Positions 44,461 to 57,683 of a DNA stretch of 64,000 nt are shown one piece after another. Position 1 is the first letter of the stretch; each line of letters opens with the position of its first letter. The stretch comes from Lunularia cruciata (lineage: Eukaryota > Streptophyta > Marchantiopsida > Lunulariales > Lunulariaceae): assembly GCA_948567375.1 (NCBI GenBank), contig OX419760.1, forward strand, positions 806,001 to 870,000, in the 5' to 3' direction. The notes below the pieces were generated by a model, which was not told the origin of the DNA, ran no database searches, and saw nothing but the letters and a program-made list of their open reading frames with translations. A program made the translations under genes and the position numbers.

Positions 44461-44908
44461 AATCAGATTGCTTGCCACTCTCAACTCAACTCAACTTAGA
44501 TCAGTACTTGATCTATCGTTCTATAAACTTCCAACAACTAGGCACTGATTACAATCAAGCCACACCCACTCAAGCATAGAGAATCCAAGTGATGTTTGTC
44601 GGCCTTTATCCACCATAGCCAAGAACTTGAAGGCTCAACATTAGAGAAGTGAGCTCTCTGGAGCTCACTTTGAAATTGTACCCTCTAGACTCGAGCTAGC
44701 TCTGAAACCCTAACGGTCTTGCTGATGGCACACTTGATGGTGCAAATGGTGCAAAGTGACAGTGGGCCCTACCGTGAAGTCAGTACCCCAAACAAAAAAT
44801 CTGACCGTCAAAAAGAAGTCTCTAAGAAACTACTAAAATAACTCTAACTACTATCATTTGAACTCCAAAGTCCAAGCATCTAGATGCGGCACTACAAATG
44901 GCATGACA
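44461..44908 (-). repeat. 5' terminal block B of copy 2
   Basis: 448 bp, beginning TGTCATGCCATTTGTAG at 44908 on the minus strand. It matches 28562-28119 and is followed directly by the leader, with no block A. Confidence 0.9.
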
Positions 44909-44913
44909 GTCTT

Positions 44914-45997
44914 TTCTCCATATAATGAGTCTAATGGTGGCTTGTTTAGACTCCACTTTAGGCACTATTTGAGGCCTTGATTGTGAGGAAAAGGAGTTAT
45001 TGAGTGACACATCATGACTTGTGTTTATAGACTTACAAAATGCAAATCTTTGGATGAATTTATCATGAGGATGGCTTGCATTATATATATATTACAATTC
45101 CATTGTGTATTATTTTTGTATAACTCTAGATTATATCATAAACAACTCAACTTCAACTATGGAATATATCATTATAATAGAAGTCTATATTTTACACAAC
45201 TCAAGGCTTATGGATGCAAAATGAAGATAATCCAAGGGCATTGTGTGCTCAAATGATGCAAAATGTAGAAATATAAATGGTGAGATGTACATGTAGCACT
45301 CATTGATATTGGGTGAGTAGTTTTTTCCTCTGTGTATCATCTAGCTCATTATTGAGTGGTATTCTCTATACATGTGTCCTTTGGCTCAATATCAATTGGA
45401 AGGTGCTCTACTCTAATATGCTCTAGATTAGAATCAAACTACACAATAATAGATCTCCTAATCAACACTAGACTATATCTCCACATGAGCTCCCACTCCC
45501 TACCATGCATGGAAAGGTCTTGGAATATAGTAGCTAAACCTTCATAAGGATCTATACTATAATCTAGCATATAAAGCAACCAAAAGTCCATTCTTCAATG
45601 AGGAACTCAATGGCTAAAACATACGTGACTCCACTAAATCTATCTAAGAGCGCTAGGAGGAGGTCCAATGATGAAGTATCTAACACACTAAATAGAAAAG
45701 GAGTAAAAGCAAAAGGATTTAAAGCACCATGGGACTGGTTATGACAATATGGAAGAAGTGCACCATCAACTATCAATATATCTTGAAGACATAAACCTAA
45801 AGCAATAAATGCACTATAAGATCTATGCAAGAAACTTCTCCAACTGTTGTGATATTTATCCTCTCTATCAAGTATGGTCATGAGCTAGGCTCCCATATGT
45901 ACTCCCTCATGCAATAAACCCTCATCACACATGGAGCAAAGGAGATGCTCTGTCTTTCTTTGGGTGCTTTTAGCCCAAATCATAACTCCAAAATGTG
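44914..45997. other. AT-rich spacer, no gene recognised
   Basis: Short frames (for example 45881-45564, minus strand, and 45014-45256, plus strand) have no identifiable motif. It may be decayed element sequence. Confidence 0.4.
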
Positions 45998-47690
45998 TGT
46001 GGCAACCTAATGTTGATGTACTTATAGTATAAATGGTAAGAATAGGTGATTCCCATGAGGATACAAGTCGGAATTGACTAAAAGTGAAAAATTATATCAC
46101 AATATAACTAGTATATATTATTGCATGTTTAACCTCTTGGGCAAAAACCACTCCCAAAAGAGGGGAGAGATATCCAAAGTGGCATCCTACAAGAAAGAGA
46201 AATTAACCACCATACAATCAAAAGATCTAATCTAACAAGACCTTGATAATGGTAGTAAACTTCAAGCCAAAGGGCTCTCCTTCTTGAAGGGACCTGTTTT
46301 ACTTTGGTGGCTATTCCCTTCACACAGTGATATTTCACCATGAAGGTTGGTTTTCAAACCAAAGGTTCTTTCACCTTGATGCAGTTGATGATCATGAACA
46401 TCTCTTCCTAGAAGATGCAATCCAAACAAAATCCAAAATTGATTGTCTACTTGGTTTTCTATTCATGGTTCTCTTAATGCTCCATCATTCCCATACCCTT
46501 CTTCATATTAACTTGCTTGTTCAAAATGTCAAGGACAACTTCCTTGATAATGTGCAAATTTCTTGCCTAAGTAGTCAAGCATTCATTCTTGTTGAATGTC
46601 AACTTCCACTATCTCCTTTGCAATCTCTTCTAGATGGTCTTACACCATCTCCATGTTTGCCAAGGTAGTTGGTCTCTCCAAATTGAAATAGTTTTTTTGT
46701 TCTTGCATTTCAACTTTGATTTCCTCCTAAATAGTGGCCTTCTCCCTCTCACAAATTTTCTCCTTCTTTTGTAAGGTCTTTGCAAGCTTCTTGACTCGAG
46801 ATTCCACTATTTATAGCTCCTCCCAATGAAAAACTTTTGCTACCACAAGAGATATCCCTACCTTCTATATCTCTCCCTTTAGCACATCACTCTCTTCCTC
46901 CTAGGCCTTTACCTATTCTTCTAACTTGAGGCATTGACATACTTCTTCCTCTTACAACTTGGACATCTTCTTCCTTTATGGCCATTTTTCCTTAATCTCC
47001 TTCTTCAAGGCATGATCTTCTTCCTTGAGTTTGGTTGCCTCTTGTTCTAAATCATTACTTCATTCCTCATCTCCAAATAATAGGCACAAATGTCTCACAA
47101 TTCTTTCCTTGCCTTCTTCTTTCCCTTATCTCCTGCTTGCGCTAGATGGTAAGAACATCAAGCAATGGTCACATAGTCTAGGATTCCCTTGTTGGATTTT
47201 TTGTAGATGGGTAGAAGCTATTTTATGAAGTTGAGAGTTGGGCCCACCTTATGAGCTATTAATTGGGAAAGGGGCACTACTATGATCTATGTAACCTCCT
47301 TCCTACTCAAGCTTTCTCCTCGCTCAATCTTGAATGAGGCCAAGGATCCACTCTCCGTTCTCTCAATATCTACAAAGACAATTGACTCCTACTATTTAGA
47401 TATTATTTTGGTTGGTATTGGTGCCTCTATCCTAGATGATCCTTTGTTTTGCCTTTGATTGTGCTGGTGAAGTTGTTCTTGTGCTTAAGGAGTAGCATTA
47501 TCTTGGCACAAACTAGCATCTTCTATCTCAAGTACTTCTTTTGCACAAAGGATGCACTTTTCTCTTAACTCTACCTACCCTATGGTTTGGAATAAAGGGC
47601 ATCCCTAAACCTTCTACCATGCTTTTCTTTAGGCTTGTGGTTGTAATGCTCAAGGATGGGTGTCTTGTTCCTCCTCCATAAAATTGTCCA
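45998..47690 (-). repeat. 3' long terminal repeat of the decayed gypsy element
   Basis: Shares with 55257-57683 an initial block of about 560 bp ('cctcttgggcaaaaaccactcc') and a second block corresponding to 56560-57660. About 0.7 kb of the partner is missing near 46580. Confidence 0.65.
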
Positions 47691-49440
47691 TTTGGAGAGA
47701 AGTTGGGGCTGAGGTGGATTGTACTTCTCCATCTTTGTGAGCTTCTAGTGTATCCTTGTTGGAAGAGATGACAATCTATGTGAATGATTGTTTGCTTGTC
47801 ATGGGCATAGGATCTGGCTATGGTCATACATCTTCTTCTTCTTCCTACAAGATGATTCTCCTTGTTCTCTTGGTGGCCTTTGCCTTTAGCTTGGCAAGGG
47901 TAGCAGGTCACTTTTTGGGTATCGGTTCCGGACCAATTTCCTCCTTTATTTACTTCTCAAAGCCTAAAATGTTATATGCTTCCCTTTACTTCCACATATT
48001 TCCTTATGTAGGCAAACTCCACATCTTCCTCTATGTATTTGTGCATCATCAACACTTTTTTTGAGGCTTGTCAAAGTGTCCCTTTTAAGAAGAAGTGGTC
48101 AGGGTACTTCTTCTTCTCTTTTACAATCAGCAATTGCATGCTCAAGTATAAATGGATGACAAAGGCAAAGAAGAGAGTTACTCTGCCTTCTTTGTTCATT
48201 GATCCTATGAGCTCTCTTGTTCTAGCCTAGAATATTACTACCTAATTCACTTGTCTTCCTTGGTACGACTACTAAGAGAAGATAGCTTGGCTATTATTTG
48301 AATAAGTTGTTCATTTAAACTTGAACAACTTCATGACTGATTATACCAAGATAGAATCAGTCATGATATTTCTTATAGGATCATTAATTCCAAGGACAAA
48401 CCAACCAGTTTTAGTCTTCTTGTAAAAAAAGGTAGACTTGAATTTATCTTCAAAGGTCAAATCAAGTCTAGTCTAAATGCTATCCAAAATCATGCCATGA
48501 GGGGGTGAATTACTACACCCTAGCACTTTCTACCAATGCTTTTTTATCCAAGCAAAAATATTCTCTCTAAAATTGGTCAGCTTTAGACCTCAATTGTCAC
48601 AAATTTTATGCAACAAAGCATGATCACTCAAAGCACAATTCCATAGCAAGAATATGAGCTTCTTGCTGCAAATCAGCTCCTATCTATTACACAATTCCCA
48701 TTTGACTAGCCCAGGATACTTAATGATGAAGTTTGAAGCTTTACACATCTTTCATGACACAAACAAGGTAGCTACTTCCTTTCCTTTTTATCCACTCATC
48801 CTTCTCCGCTCTTGTTTACTCTTTCTACTTCCTAATTGTGTAGTCTCTCTTTCTCAAAACACACAAGTCTAAGCAAAGGTTTCTTGTCAAGGGAGAAGGT
48901 AGTGTGGCTAATCTGGCTGAGATGAATGCTGCAAAAAGTGAAAAGATTCTAGGCTCCAGACAAATATTTATCATGTTGGTTCACCCATTACAACCTTTTG
49001 GTAAGTGCATCCTTTGGTGAGCCCTCACTACCTGCATATATGCATGGTTAGCCCAATCCAATGGTCAATATCATAGTTCTTGATCTGTTGGCATTGTCTT
49101 TATGCGGGTTGCTTCAAGCCAAAGGTCTTTTAGGGCAAATGATAATTTTGGGCAAAGTTTATCCCAAGACAAAGGCATGCTTTTAGTGCAAAGATCCTCT
49201 GAGGATCTTAGGAAAAGGACTCCCTTGTAGAAAGCTATCTTGATTGACCATTTTCTCTTGTTTTTTTTACCAAATAACTGTTCTTATAATTTTTCTAGCT
49301 AGCATCTACAAAACAACTTTAAAAGCATACTGCAAGCAACGGTGCAGTGTCACATGCTTCCTTCTTCAAATTTAAGCATCCCCACAAACATCAAGGGACA
49401 TCCTCATTCTTCTCATTATAGTAGTTCCAAACATGCCATC
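47691..49440 (-). other. 3' non-coding part of the decayed gypsy element
   Basis: I see no gene or motif between the integrase end and the long repeat; short frames such as 47756-48064 are not recognisable. Confidence 0.4.
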
Positions 49441-50460
49441 CATTTACTTAAGTTGCAAGTAGATTTACTTCTACGTCAACCAATTGCAACAATCCATTTT
49501 GTATAGTTTTTTTATGCAATACAATCCCATCCAACATAGATGTAACTTCCCAAGGAAGAACTTGTATTTGTTGCCATACAACAACACCAACTCTCTTGTT
49601 GCAATGTTGATAGGTCCTTCCTTTTGATCATGAAATTCCTTTCTTTTGATATACACTTCTTGTATATAGTTTAGGTACTCATGTTTTTTCTCCTTCAAGA
49701 ACATTAGTTCCCAAATCTAAGTTTCCTAGCTTGCCTCTTTGGCATTATTCCTTTAATAGGATTTTATAGGTGGGTATCTCAAACTCAACTAGTAATATGA
49801 GATGAAACCCATAGGTGAGAAAGAGTGGAGTTTGCCTTATGGTTATCTTTTTTGTAGTGCAATATATCCACAAGGCCACTAGCAATTTGGTATTACAATC
49901 ATATGCATAATTCATTGTTACCTTGTTCAAGATTTTGCACGATAATCCATTGGCCTTCCTCATCAATCCATTTTCCTTTAGGTTGCAAGGAGTGTCTTTT
50001 TAATGTTTAAGTTGAAAATATTGGGTGAGAGACCCTTCTACCTTGTTCAAGAAATGAACTCCCGTATCACTCATTAGCTCTAGTGGACATCTATATCAAG
50101 AAATGACATTTTTGAAGAAGAAATTTGTGATTGAATTTGTGTCATCATTTTGGGTAGCTTCTACTTCCACCATTTTTTGGCATAATCAATATAGACTAGC
50201 TTGTATCTCTTCTTGATAGTTTTTGTGGCAAGTTGTACAGGCCTTGCAAAATCAATCCCCTAATTCTAGAATGGGTTGAAGGAGCCATGAGAAGAAGGTG
50301 TTGGTCAACCTATTTGTTGGCATGCATTGCACCATTTGATGAATTCATGCACATCCTTGTACATTGTTGGCCACCAATATCCTATTGCTGAAATTTTCTT
50401 CACTATGTCTTTCAAGGCAAAGTGTCCTCATGCTACTTCCATATGTAGGGCTTATATCAC
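49440..50460 (-). pseudogene. Integrase remnant of decayed gypsy element
   Basis: Frame 49966-49745 holds ANGLSCKILNKVT and 'ALWIYCTTKKITIRQTPLFL', the C-terminal core of gypsy integrase. In NGL-x-x-K the catalytic Glu region is degraded. Frame 49704-49471 follows with 'ATRELVLLYGNKYKFFLGKL', the GPY/F-like segment. Confidence 0.7.
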
Positions 50461-50717
50461 TCCTCCTACTTTGTATGATTCTAAGCAATGCCAAAGAACC
50501 TCATTGGCAATTTGAACAAAGTAGTTCCCTTCAATTGGTATGGTCCTATTTTGTCCGAAAGACTATTCTGTGTTTTGAATCCAACCCTTTTGGACTTTGC
50601 AATGAGTGTAGGTATTGCAACTTAGAAGAGTATCATGTTGCATTGATTGTCAAAATTGGAAAATTTCCTTATCTGAAAATAAGCCATTTAGAACTTTGTC
50701 TTGATAGTACTTTTTAG

Positions 50718-52403
50718 TCATGATAGAAAATCAACATTCTTGTGTTGTAACCCTTTCATGACTTGTACCATGTAGGAAAATTCTTGTAGTAGTAGTTCCC
50801 ATTGTGCAATTTGTCTTGACAAATTGGCGTTCCGTACCAAATATTGCAATGCATAGTGGTCTACATGGAAGAAAAATTTGTATCCCAATAGGTAGTACAA
50901 AATCTCTTATAGTGATATACCATCCAAAGGGCTTCCCTCTCCATAGTGGTGTTGTTTTATTCTTCCATAGATAATTGTCAATTGGCATGAGACACGAGGT
51001 AGTCTTTCTTGTTCTCATTCTACTGGCTTAGGACTACTCCAATAGCCATTGAGGAATAATCCACATACAAATGGAAAGTGTCTTTCTAATCAACTGCTTG
51101 TATCATTGGAGCCTCCATCAACTTGCTTTTTAGGATAACAAAGGCATCTTCCTACACCTTTGTCCAAATATGATCTTTAGCCTTTTTTTAATAGTTTGGT
51201 TAGGAGTGCCGCTTATATTGCATAGTTGGAGATAAATCTCTTGCGGAAGCCTATGTGGCCTAGAAAGACTCATAGCTCTTGGGAGCTTCAAGGAAGTAGA
51301 TTACCTTTACCTTTTATTCATTTATCTTAGTTCCTCTTCTTGAATCCCAATGTCCTAGAAGAATACCTTCTGTCATGATGAGTAAGAACTTCTTGAGGTG
51401 TAACAATAATCTAGACGTCTTGAATCTTTTGAATGTCTAGTGGAGAAATGAGAGATGATCCTTTTTTCATCCAAAAACATAGAAGTCCTTAATGAAGATC
51501 TCTAGGAATTTTTGCATGTAGTCCTTGAATATGGTACTCATCATTTGTTTAGAAATTGTAGGCGCATTGCACAACCAAAATGGCATCTGGTTGTAAGCAT
51601 ACATTCCCTAGTTGGTGGTGAAGGTAGTCTTGTCCCTATCTTCTTATTAAATGGAGGCCTCATTATATCCTAAAAAGCCATCTAGGAAACTATAGCACTT
51701 GTGCCCTACAACTTGGTCTAAGATTAGATTAGAGAAAAGTAAAGGGTGGTGATCTTTCTTCATGGCTGCATTTAGCTTATGAAAATTCTAACACAAACTA
51801 ATTTTTCCTTTCTTCTTGGGTACTACTACAATTGGAGACACCTATTCACTACTTACATTAGAAAGATGATGCCAATGTTGAGATACTTATCAATGTCTTC
51901 CTTAAACCAACAACAAGTAGTGGAGATTTAACCAACACTAATGTTATTGGATAGGAACCAATCCTTCTTCTAGGTCATATGATGTTCCCCAAAATATCTA
52001 GGGATGATAGGCATTGGATCAATCTTCCAAGTAAAGATGTCTTGATATTTGCAAAAGAGGCAATCATAGTACACCAATTCCTCTTTTGACACAAACTTGG
52101 AAATCTTTAGTGATTTCTCTTTTGTGATTTGCCCATCCTTGCAATCATCAAGGTTGATAATACCTTGAACATGACTAATGGGATTGATTCCCAAGAGTGT
52201 AAATTTTCCTCCCCAACTTCAAGACAATTGTTCCCTCTAGCCTGAAGTTCAATTTTGTAATACTCTAAGTAGTTCACTCCATCTTCTTCTAACAAGGCTT
52301 TGGCCTGATCCAAGGTTCTCTCTATGTACACCCTTTGTTTGAAGATAAGGCTTCTCCTAGATGAGGAACTTTCTTCCAACACACCATCACGGATTTTGCT
52401 CAA
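50718..52403 (-). pseudogene. RT and RNase H remnant of decayed gypsy element
   Basis: Pre-RT frames at 52403-52107 and 52194-51970. RT motif A appears as YSFLDGFLGYNE near 51680, motif B as MPFWLCNAPT near 51570, and motif C as FIKD in place of FLDD. RNase H reads HVDHYALQYLVRNANL at 50900-50718. The altered catalytic site confirms it is dead. Confidence 0.75.
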
Positions 52404-52780
52404 GTGGAGTTGGGGTAATTTGTAATTTGTGTTGGTACCACTTGATCATTACCTTTTCTCCATGCAACCAAGGTCTTCTTATCAGCACTAGGTAGCTTAT
52501 CTTGGTTACAAGACAAAGAACAATGTAATCTACTTTAAATGTTACCCCACCTATGGTATTTGAACATTGGACAACATTCCCAAACATCTTCATCAAGTTT
52601 GATATAGAAATAGGAGAATACAAGGTGTTGGTTCAAAAGTTGCATATCCTAGCTTGAGTGCCATTTCTTTGGTCATGACATTTACTCTTGAGCCGGAATT
52701 GATGGGTACTGATTGAATCATACATCTCAATTTCTACTTCAAGGGATCCAAGTTCTTCTAACTCTATTTGGTAGATCATA
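52387..52780 (-). pseudogene. Protease remnant of decayed gypsy element
   Basis: Frame 52623-52387 contains 'ISYLVLIRRPWLHGEKVMIK', the LLGRPWL-type end of gypsy protease. The active-site end near 52700 (SRVNVMTKEM) is broken. Confidence 0.6.
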
Positions 52781-52999
52781 GGTAGATCTGATCACTTCCT
52801 TGCTTGTACTCATCAAAGCACAAGTGTCAGTTGCTTCTTGTACAACTTATTGTCTTCCCACAATTTTTTGAACATAATATTGCTTTAGAAGATCCTAGGT
52901 CAGCAAGGATATTGTATTATGACACTCCAAGAAGAGAACTAGCTCTTCTCCTTTGTTTATTTTTTGGTTCACTCTTTGGGATTGGAGTGTTTGATACAA

Positions 53000-54790
53000 A
53001 GGTTTTGGGACCAAGATGCTTGGACTCAAATGTATTTGTCTTCAAAATTGTTGTATTCAACTCATCAACTATTGATTTTGTTGCGGTAGGTTGTTCAATT
53101 GATCAAGCATACTGGTCAACAAAGGTTTCATATCTATTATCTTGTCCTTCCTCCAAGAGTTTTTGCATGTCTTTTTAGATATCTGTAGGATAGGATGAGG
53201 AGGGAACAAAGGTTTTCATAGGAAGAGGTATTTGTCAAGTATTTGGACTTCTCACATTCAGACTGGTCCTAAACCTTGGTTAGCAATTGCTACTTCCTTG
53301 CCGGATAAGATCTTCTTAAGTTGTGCTTGACCCTTGTCTTGTCTATCAATGCATTCAAGGTATTAAAGGTGGAGGTGTGACAAGGCAATTGCTTGGTTTA
53401 ATGTGTTATTATTGGGTTCACCTCCAAAGCATGCCATCCCTCTTCATTTGATAACACTAAGTCATTTAACTTTTCCTCTTCTAGCTCATGTAGTGCACAT
53501 CCATATCTCCTTTAGCAGAGAGAGTGTAAGATACAAACCTTACAAGTGGTCTCAAAATATGAAGGTGAGGATAAGTAGACCTTATATGCCCGATAGCTCA
53601 ATCAGTACCACACAAAAAATTGTAGGAGAGTGATCTTCTTGGCTCAAAGCAACTCAATACATAATAGCAAATTGCTCCGCAATTGTAACATACACTTGGT
53701 GTAGCATGCTACTTGTTATGCACAACCCTCCTTGGTGGTTTTTTAGTGCCTTGATTTGTGGGTGTGTACCAAGTCATAGCCATAGGGGCTGAATGTATGC
53801 CATGAATCACAAAGACTTGGTCATCCTCCTCCGCATAGTATTTGGGTTTCTCCCACTCCTACACCCATTCCATTTGATGTATAGAGAAAGATAGCGAGCA
53901 AGGAAATTTTTTGGTGTTGGCATGACCTGACAAATAGTACACCATATGTTGGATCTAGTAAACAAGGGAAGTTTCCTTTGCAACAACTATTTGTACTTTG
54001 AAGCCTATAAACTCTTTGATGAGATCATCCAACTTCAATCCCATGCAAGAAGGTGATTTTGGCAAGCAATCTCCCTTTAGCTTAAGAGTACTTCTTTGTT
54101 CTTTCTTTTGTTCCTTCTCATCTTCAAAGGAGCATGTTGAAGATGTGTATGTATTGGTTGAGTCAAATGACAAAAAATGTTGCCTTTGGCTCAATCTCCT
54201 TGTAGGATTCTTTGTGGTTGTTTGTCCTCAAGAAGTTTTCTTTCCCATAATCATCTTGGCATATCCATATGGTTCTGCAGATTTGATGACCCTTTGTAAG
54301 GATTTGTGGCCTCATCTCTTTGACCCAAAGGTTTGTAGGTTGTCTCTCCATGAATCATGCCACTGCTTGAGCATTTGAATAACCCAAGGTTACCCCTCAT
54401 CTACAAAATTTGCTAAGTAGGCTTTTAAACCTTTTTTTGTAGTCCCTTAGTTTCTTGGTCTTCTTCTACTCCAAGCCATTAAACATAGCAAAGACCTTGG
54501 GTTCATAATCTAGCTCTATAAAGTGTTCAAAAAACAATCTCTTTATTGTTGACCAATCTTTCACATTGTCAAGGTCTTGATTGATATGCGTATATCAATT
54601 CCTTGCCTTCTTCCTTAATAGACTAGGAAATATTTGGAGTCTATCTACTTTTGTATCCTCTCAATTTGCAACGAAGATGTGTTCAAATTCCTCCATGAAA
54701 ATATCTAGGTCTTCTTCTCATCTTTCCCTTTGAACTTATGGTAGTTCTGTCTACTATATGGAGCATGATTTGCATTGATCCATAGAAAAG
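53000..54790 (-). pseudogene. gag: Gag remnant of decayed gypsy element
   Basis: In broken frames near 54740-54480 the minus strand reads DIFMEEFEHIFVAN, RLQIFPSLLRKKARN and DWSTIKRLFFEHF, the retrotransposon gag signature. The stretch 54380-53000 has no clear motif; the plus-strand frames there (53998-54378, 52804-53178) are likely chance. Confidence 0.6.
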
Positions 54791-55256
54791 AGCCTTACTT
54801 AGGTTTTATCTATCTATGAAAGAAAAAGAATCATAGCAATCTTGCTCCTAAGCACTAATTTTTTCTTGTTTGTTCAAGGAGAGCAACACTCTTGGGTAGC
54901 TTCCCTGAATCTTTGTAGTTGCTTCAATTATGAGTCTGACTTCCAAAGCAATCTCACCTTTGTTGAGGAAGACTTCTCATGGAATTGCTGGTGATTGTTC
55001 CTCTCCTATAAAAGTTGAGAAGTCATTTTGAAGGTTGGCTTTATTTTTCTCCCAAGATGAAAGATATTGCTTATGGTTTTTCTCACTTCAGCAATAAGCT
55101 CCTAAGAGCTACAATTCCATTCCTCTTAAGTTCTCTTATCTCTTGGGGAGTGTGAATTTTCTCAGATACAAGTGTACTTGGCAACACTCATGGTCCTTTC
55201 TAGTCCCTCTCCTAAAATTTCCAAGAAGTGTATCCCTTGCAATGGTCCAAAAAGCA

Positions 55257-57683
55257 TGTGACAACCCAATGTTGACGTACTAATAGTATAAAAGGTAAGA
55301 ATAGGTTGTTCCTATGAAGATACAAGTTGGAATTGACTATAGTGAAGAACAAATGTCAAAATATCACTATTATCTATTATTGCCTATTTAACCTCTTGGG
55401 CAAAAACCACTCCTAAAAGAGATACCCACAATGGCATCCTAAAAAAAAGAGAAATTAACAACTACCCAATCAAAAGATCTAATCTAACAAGCCCTTGATA
55501 GTGGTGGTACACTTCATATTAAAGGCCTCTCCCTCTATAAGAGCCTCTTTTACCTTATTAGCTAGTCTCTTCTCATAGAGATATTTCACTCCAAAGGTTG
55601 GTTTTCAAGCTAAAGGTTCTTTCACCCTGACACCATAATGAGAACACACATCTCTTCCCAAAAAGAACAATCCCAACAAAATTCAAAATCAACTATCTAC
55701 TTGGATTTTCTAATCCATGGTACTCTTAATGCTCCATTATTCCCAAAATTCTTCCTCATATTGACTCACTTTTTCAAAATATCAATACTTCCTTGATTCA
55801 ATGTAAATTTCATAAGCAAGTGGTACTTAAACACACACTCCTACTACAAGATTCCTTACCTCTACTTCACAAAGTATGGAATCAAAGATGTTAGAAAAAT
55901 CCATTCAACATAAAGACTTAAAAGAAATGTTTGATTTGAATGCTTTGTTCATGAAAGAAGTGGATATTGTTTTTGTGGGTCACAACCCATATATAAAATT
56001 TCCTAACTATTGATTGAAGAAAATCAATGGTAGAGAAAATCAATGCCCATAATCTCCTAACTACTCCTACTCCATTTAAGTGCTAATCCTACCTATTGAT
56101 CCCATCCTAAGTGCCTTCAAGATGTGTCTGCACAACTGCCACTAATTGTAGTTACTCCTTGTCTTTTATTGTACAAGCAATTAAACTATCACAATCATCG
56201 GTTATAAAACTTCTCCTAAGTCAAAATGCATTTTTAGATGAAGATATACATTAGGGCAAGGATAGAGTGTGAGGCTGAAGGATTCATTCTATACTTAACA
56301 GATTTTGATCTATACCCTTGGGCTAACATGTCTCTTCTTCCTAAAATCTACTACAAAGAGCTACCTTCACATTTGCAAATCTTAATCGGAAGGTCAACTT
56401 ATTAAGGATACCCGATAATTTCTATAGAAGCACCTTTGTGGCATCTTCAAATTTCTTCAATGTGTACTCCAAGAACATATTGGCTAAATATTGCAATCAT
56501 TCATTGGAGTAGGTTTTCATGGTCAAAGTGTGTGCTTGGGATTGGGAATGCAAAGACTTCAATTTCTCCAAGGAGACTTCTAGTATCTCCTTGGCAATTT
56601 CCTCCAGATGGTCTTGTGCCTTCTCAATCTTTGCCAATGTAGCTATCCTCTCCAAATTGAGTTGGTTTTGTTGTTCTTACATTTCAGCTTTGATTTTGTC
56701 CCAGAAAATTACATTCTCCTTCTTGTGTTTGTTCTTCTTCTTCTATAAGGTCTCTAAGAGCTTCTTGACTTGGGTATCTGCCACTCACAGCTCCTCTTGA
56801 TGATAATGTTTGTTGCCATGAAAGATACCCCTAACTTCTCTATTTCACTCTTTAACACATCAACCTCTTCCTCTTGGACCTTTACTTGTTCTTCCAACTT
56901 AAAGCATTGACACACTTCTTCCTCTTGCAACTTGGACATCTTATCTTCTTCATTAGTGTCTATTCTTCCTTGATCTCCTTCTTCAAGGCATGACCTTCTA
57001 ACCTGAGTTTAGCTACCTCTTATGCTAAGTTATTCTCTGTTTGCCCATCTGCAAATGTTGGATACAAACATCTTGGAATTCTTCCCTTGCCTTCTTCTTT
57101 TCCTTAGCTCTTCCTTTTGCTAGATGGTGAAGATCTTGAACAAGGGTCACATAGTCCATGATTCCCCCATTAGATTCCATGTAGATGGGTAGAAGCTATT
57201 CAATCAAGTTGAGAGCCATGCCACCTTGTGCACATTAAATGGGAAAGAGGCACTCCTATAATCTGCTTGACCTCCTTCTTGCTCAAGCTTTCTCCTCTAT
57301 TGGTCTTAAATGAGGCCAAGGCCCACTCTTTGCTCTCTTGATATCAATAATGATAGTTTGCTCCAGTTGTTTAGATATTAGTTTGGTCAACACAAGTGCT
57401 TGTGTCTTGGACAATCTTTCATTTTTGCTTTGATTCTGCTGGTGAAGTTGTTCTTTGGTCTTGAGAGTAGCAATGCTTTGGTACAAACTTGCATATTTTA
57501 CCTCAAGTACTTCTTTTGCACAAAGGATGCACTCTTGTCTTAACTCTACTTTCCCTATAGTTGGGAATAAAGGAGATTTTGTCATTCCAAAACCCTCCAC
57601 CATGGTTTTCCATGGGTTCAAAGGTCTGCTTTGTGTTTGTAATGCCCAAGGATTGATTTTTGTTCCTCAGACTAAAAATTGCA
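55257..57683 (-). repeat. 5' long terminal repeat of the decayed gypsy element, with a coiled-coil-like frame
   Basis: Partner of 45998-47690. On the minus strand it encodes 57621-57283 (Lys/Gln-rich) and 56939-56754, with heptad-like KLEEQVKVQEEEVDVLKSEI. Both are also recognisable, broken, in the other copy, so the frame was once part of the repeat. I do not recognise the protein. Confidence 0.55.

Larger units (their letters stand above)
28029..44908 (-). mobile_element. Methyltransferase-encoding gypsy-like retroelement, copy 2 (with nested insertion)
   Basis: TSD GTCTT is at 28025-28029 and 44909-44913. Minus-strand order: block B (44908-44461), leader, gag, protease, DNMT, RT, RNase H, integrase (to about 36695), [nested element 36694-28861], 3' UTR, A' (28671-28565), spacer, B (28562-28119), A (28118-28029). 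Without the insertion it is about 9.0 kb. It keeps the integrase C-terminus that copy 1 lacks but has lost about 0.65 kb between protease and DNMT. Confidence 0.9.
45998..57683 (-). mobile_element. Heavily decayed Ty3/gypsy element with long terminal repeats
   Basis: A long repeat at 45998-47690 recurs at 55257-57683 in the same orientation, both beginning tgtg(g/a)caacc on the plus strand. Between them, on the minus strand, come gag remnants (about 54740-54480), protease end (about 52600), RT (52200-51290), RNase H (51018-50718) and integrase (50400-49440). Stops and frameshifts are everywhere. It is the oldest recognisable element here. Exact LTR ends and TSD could not be fixed. Confidence 0.7.
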
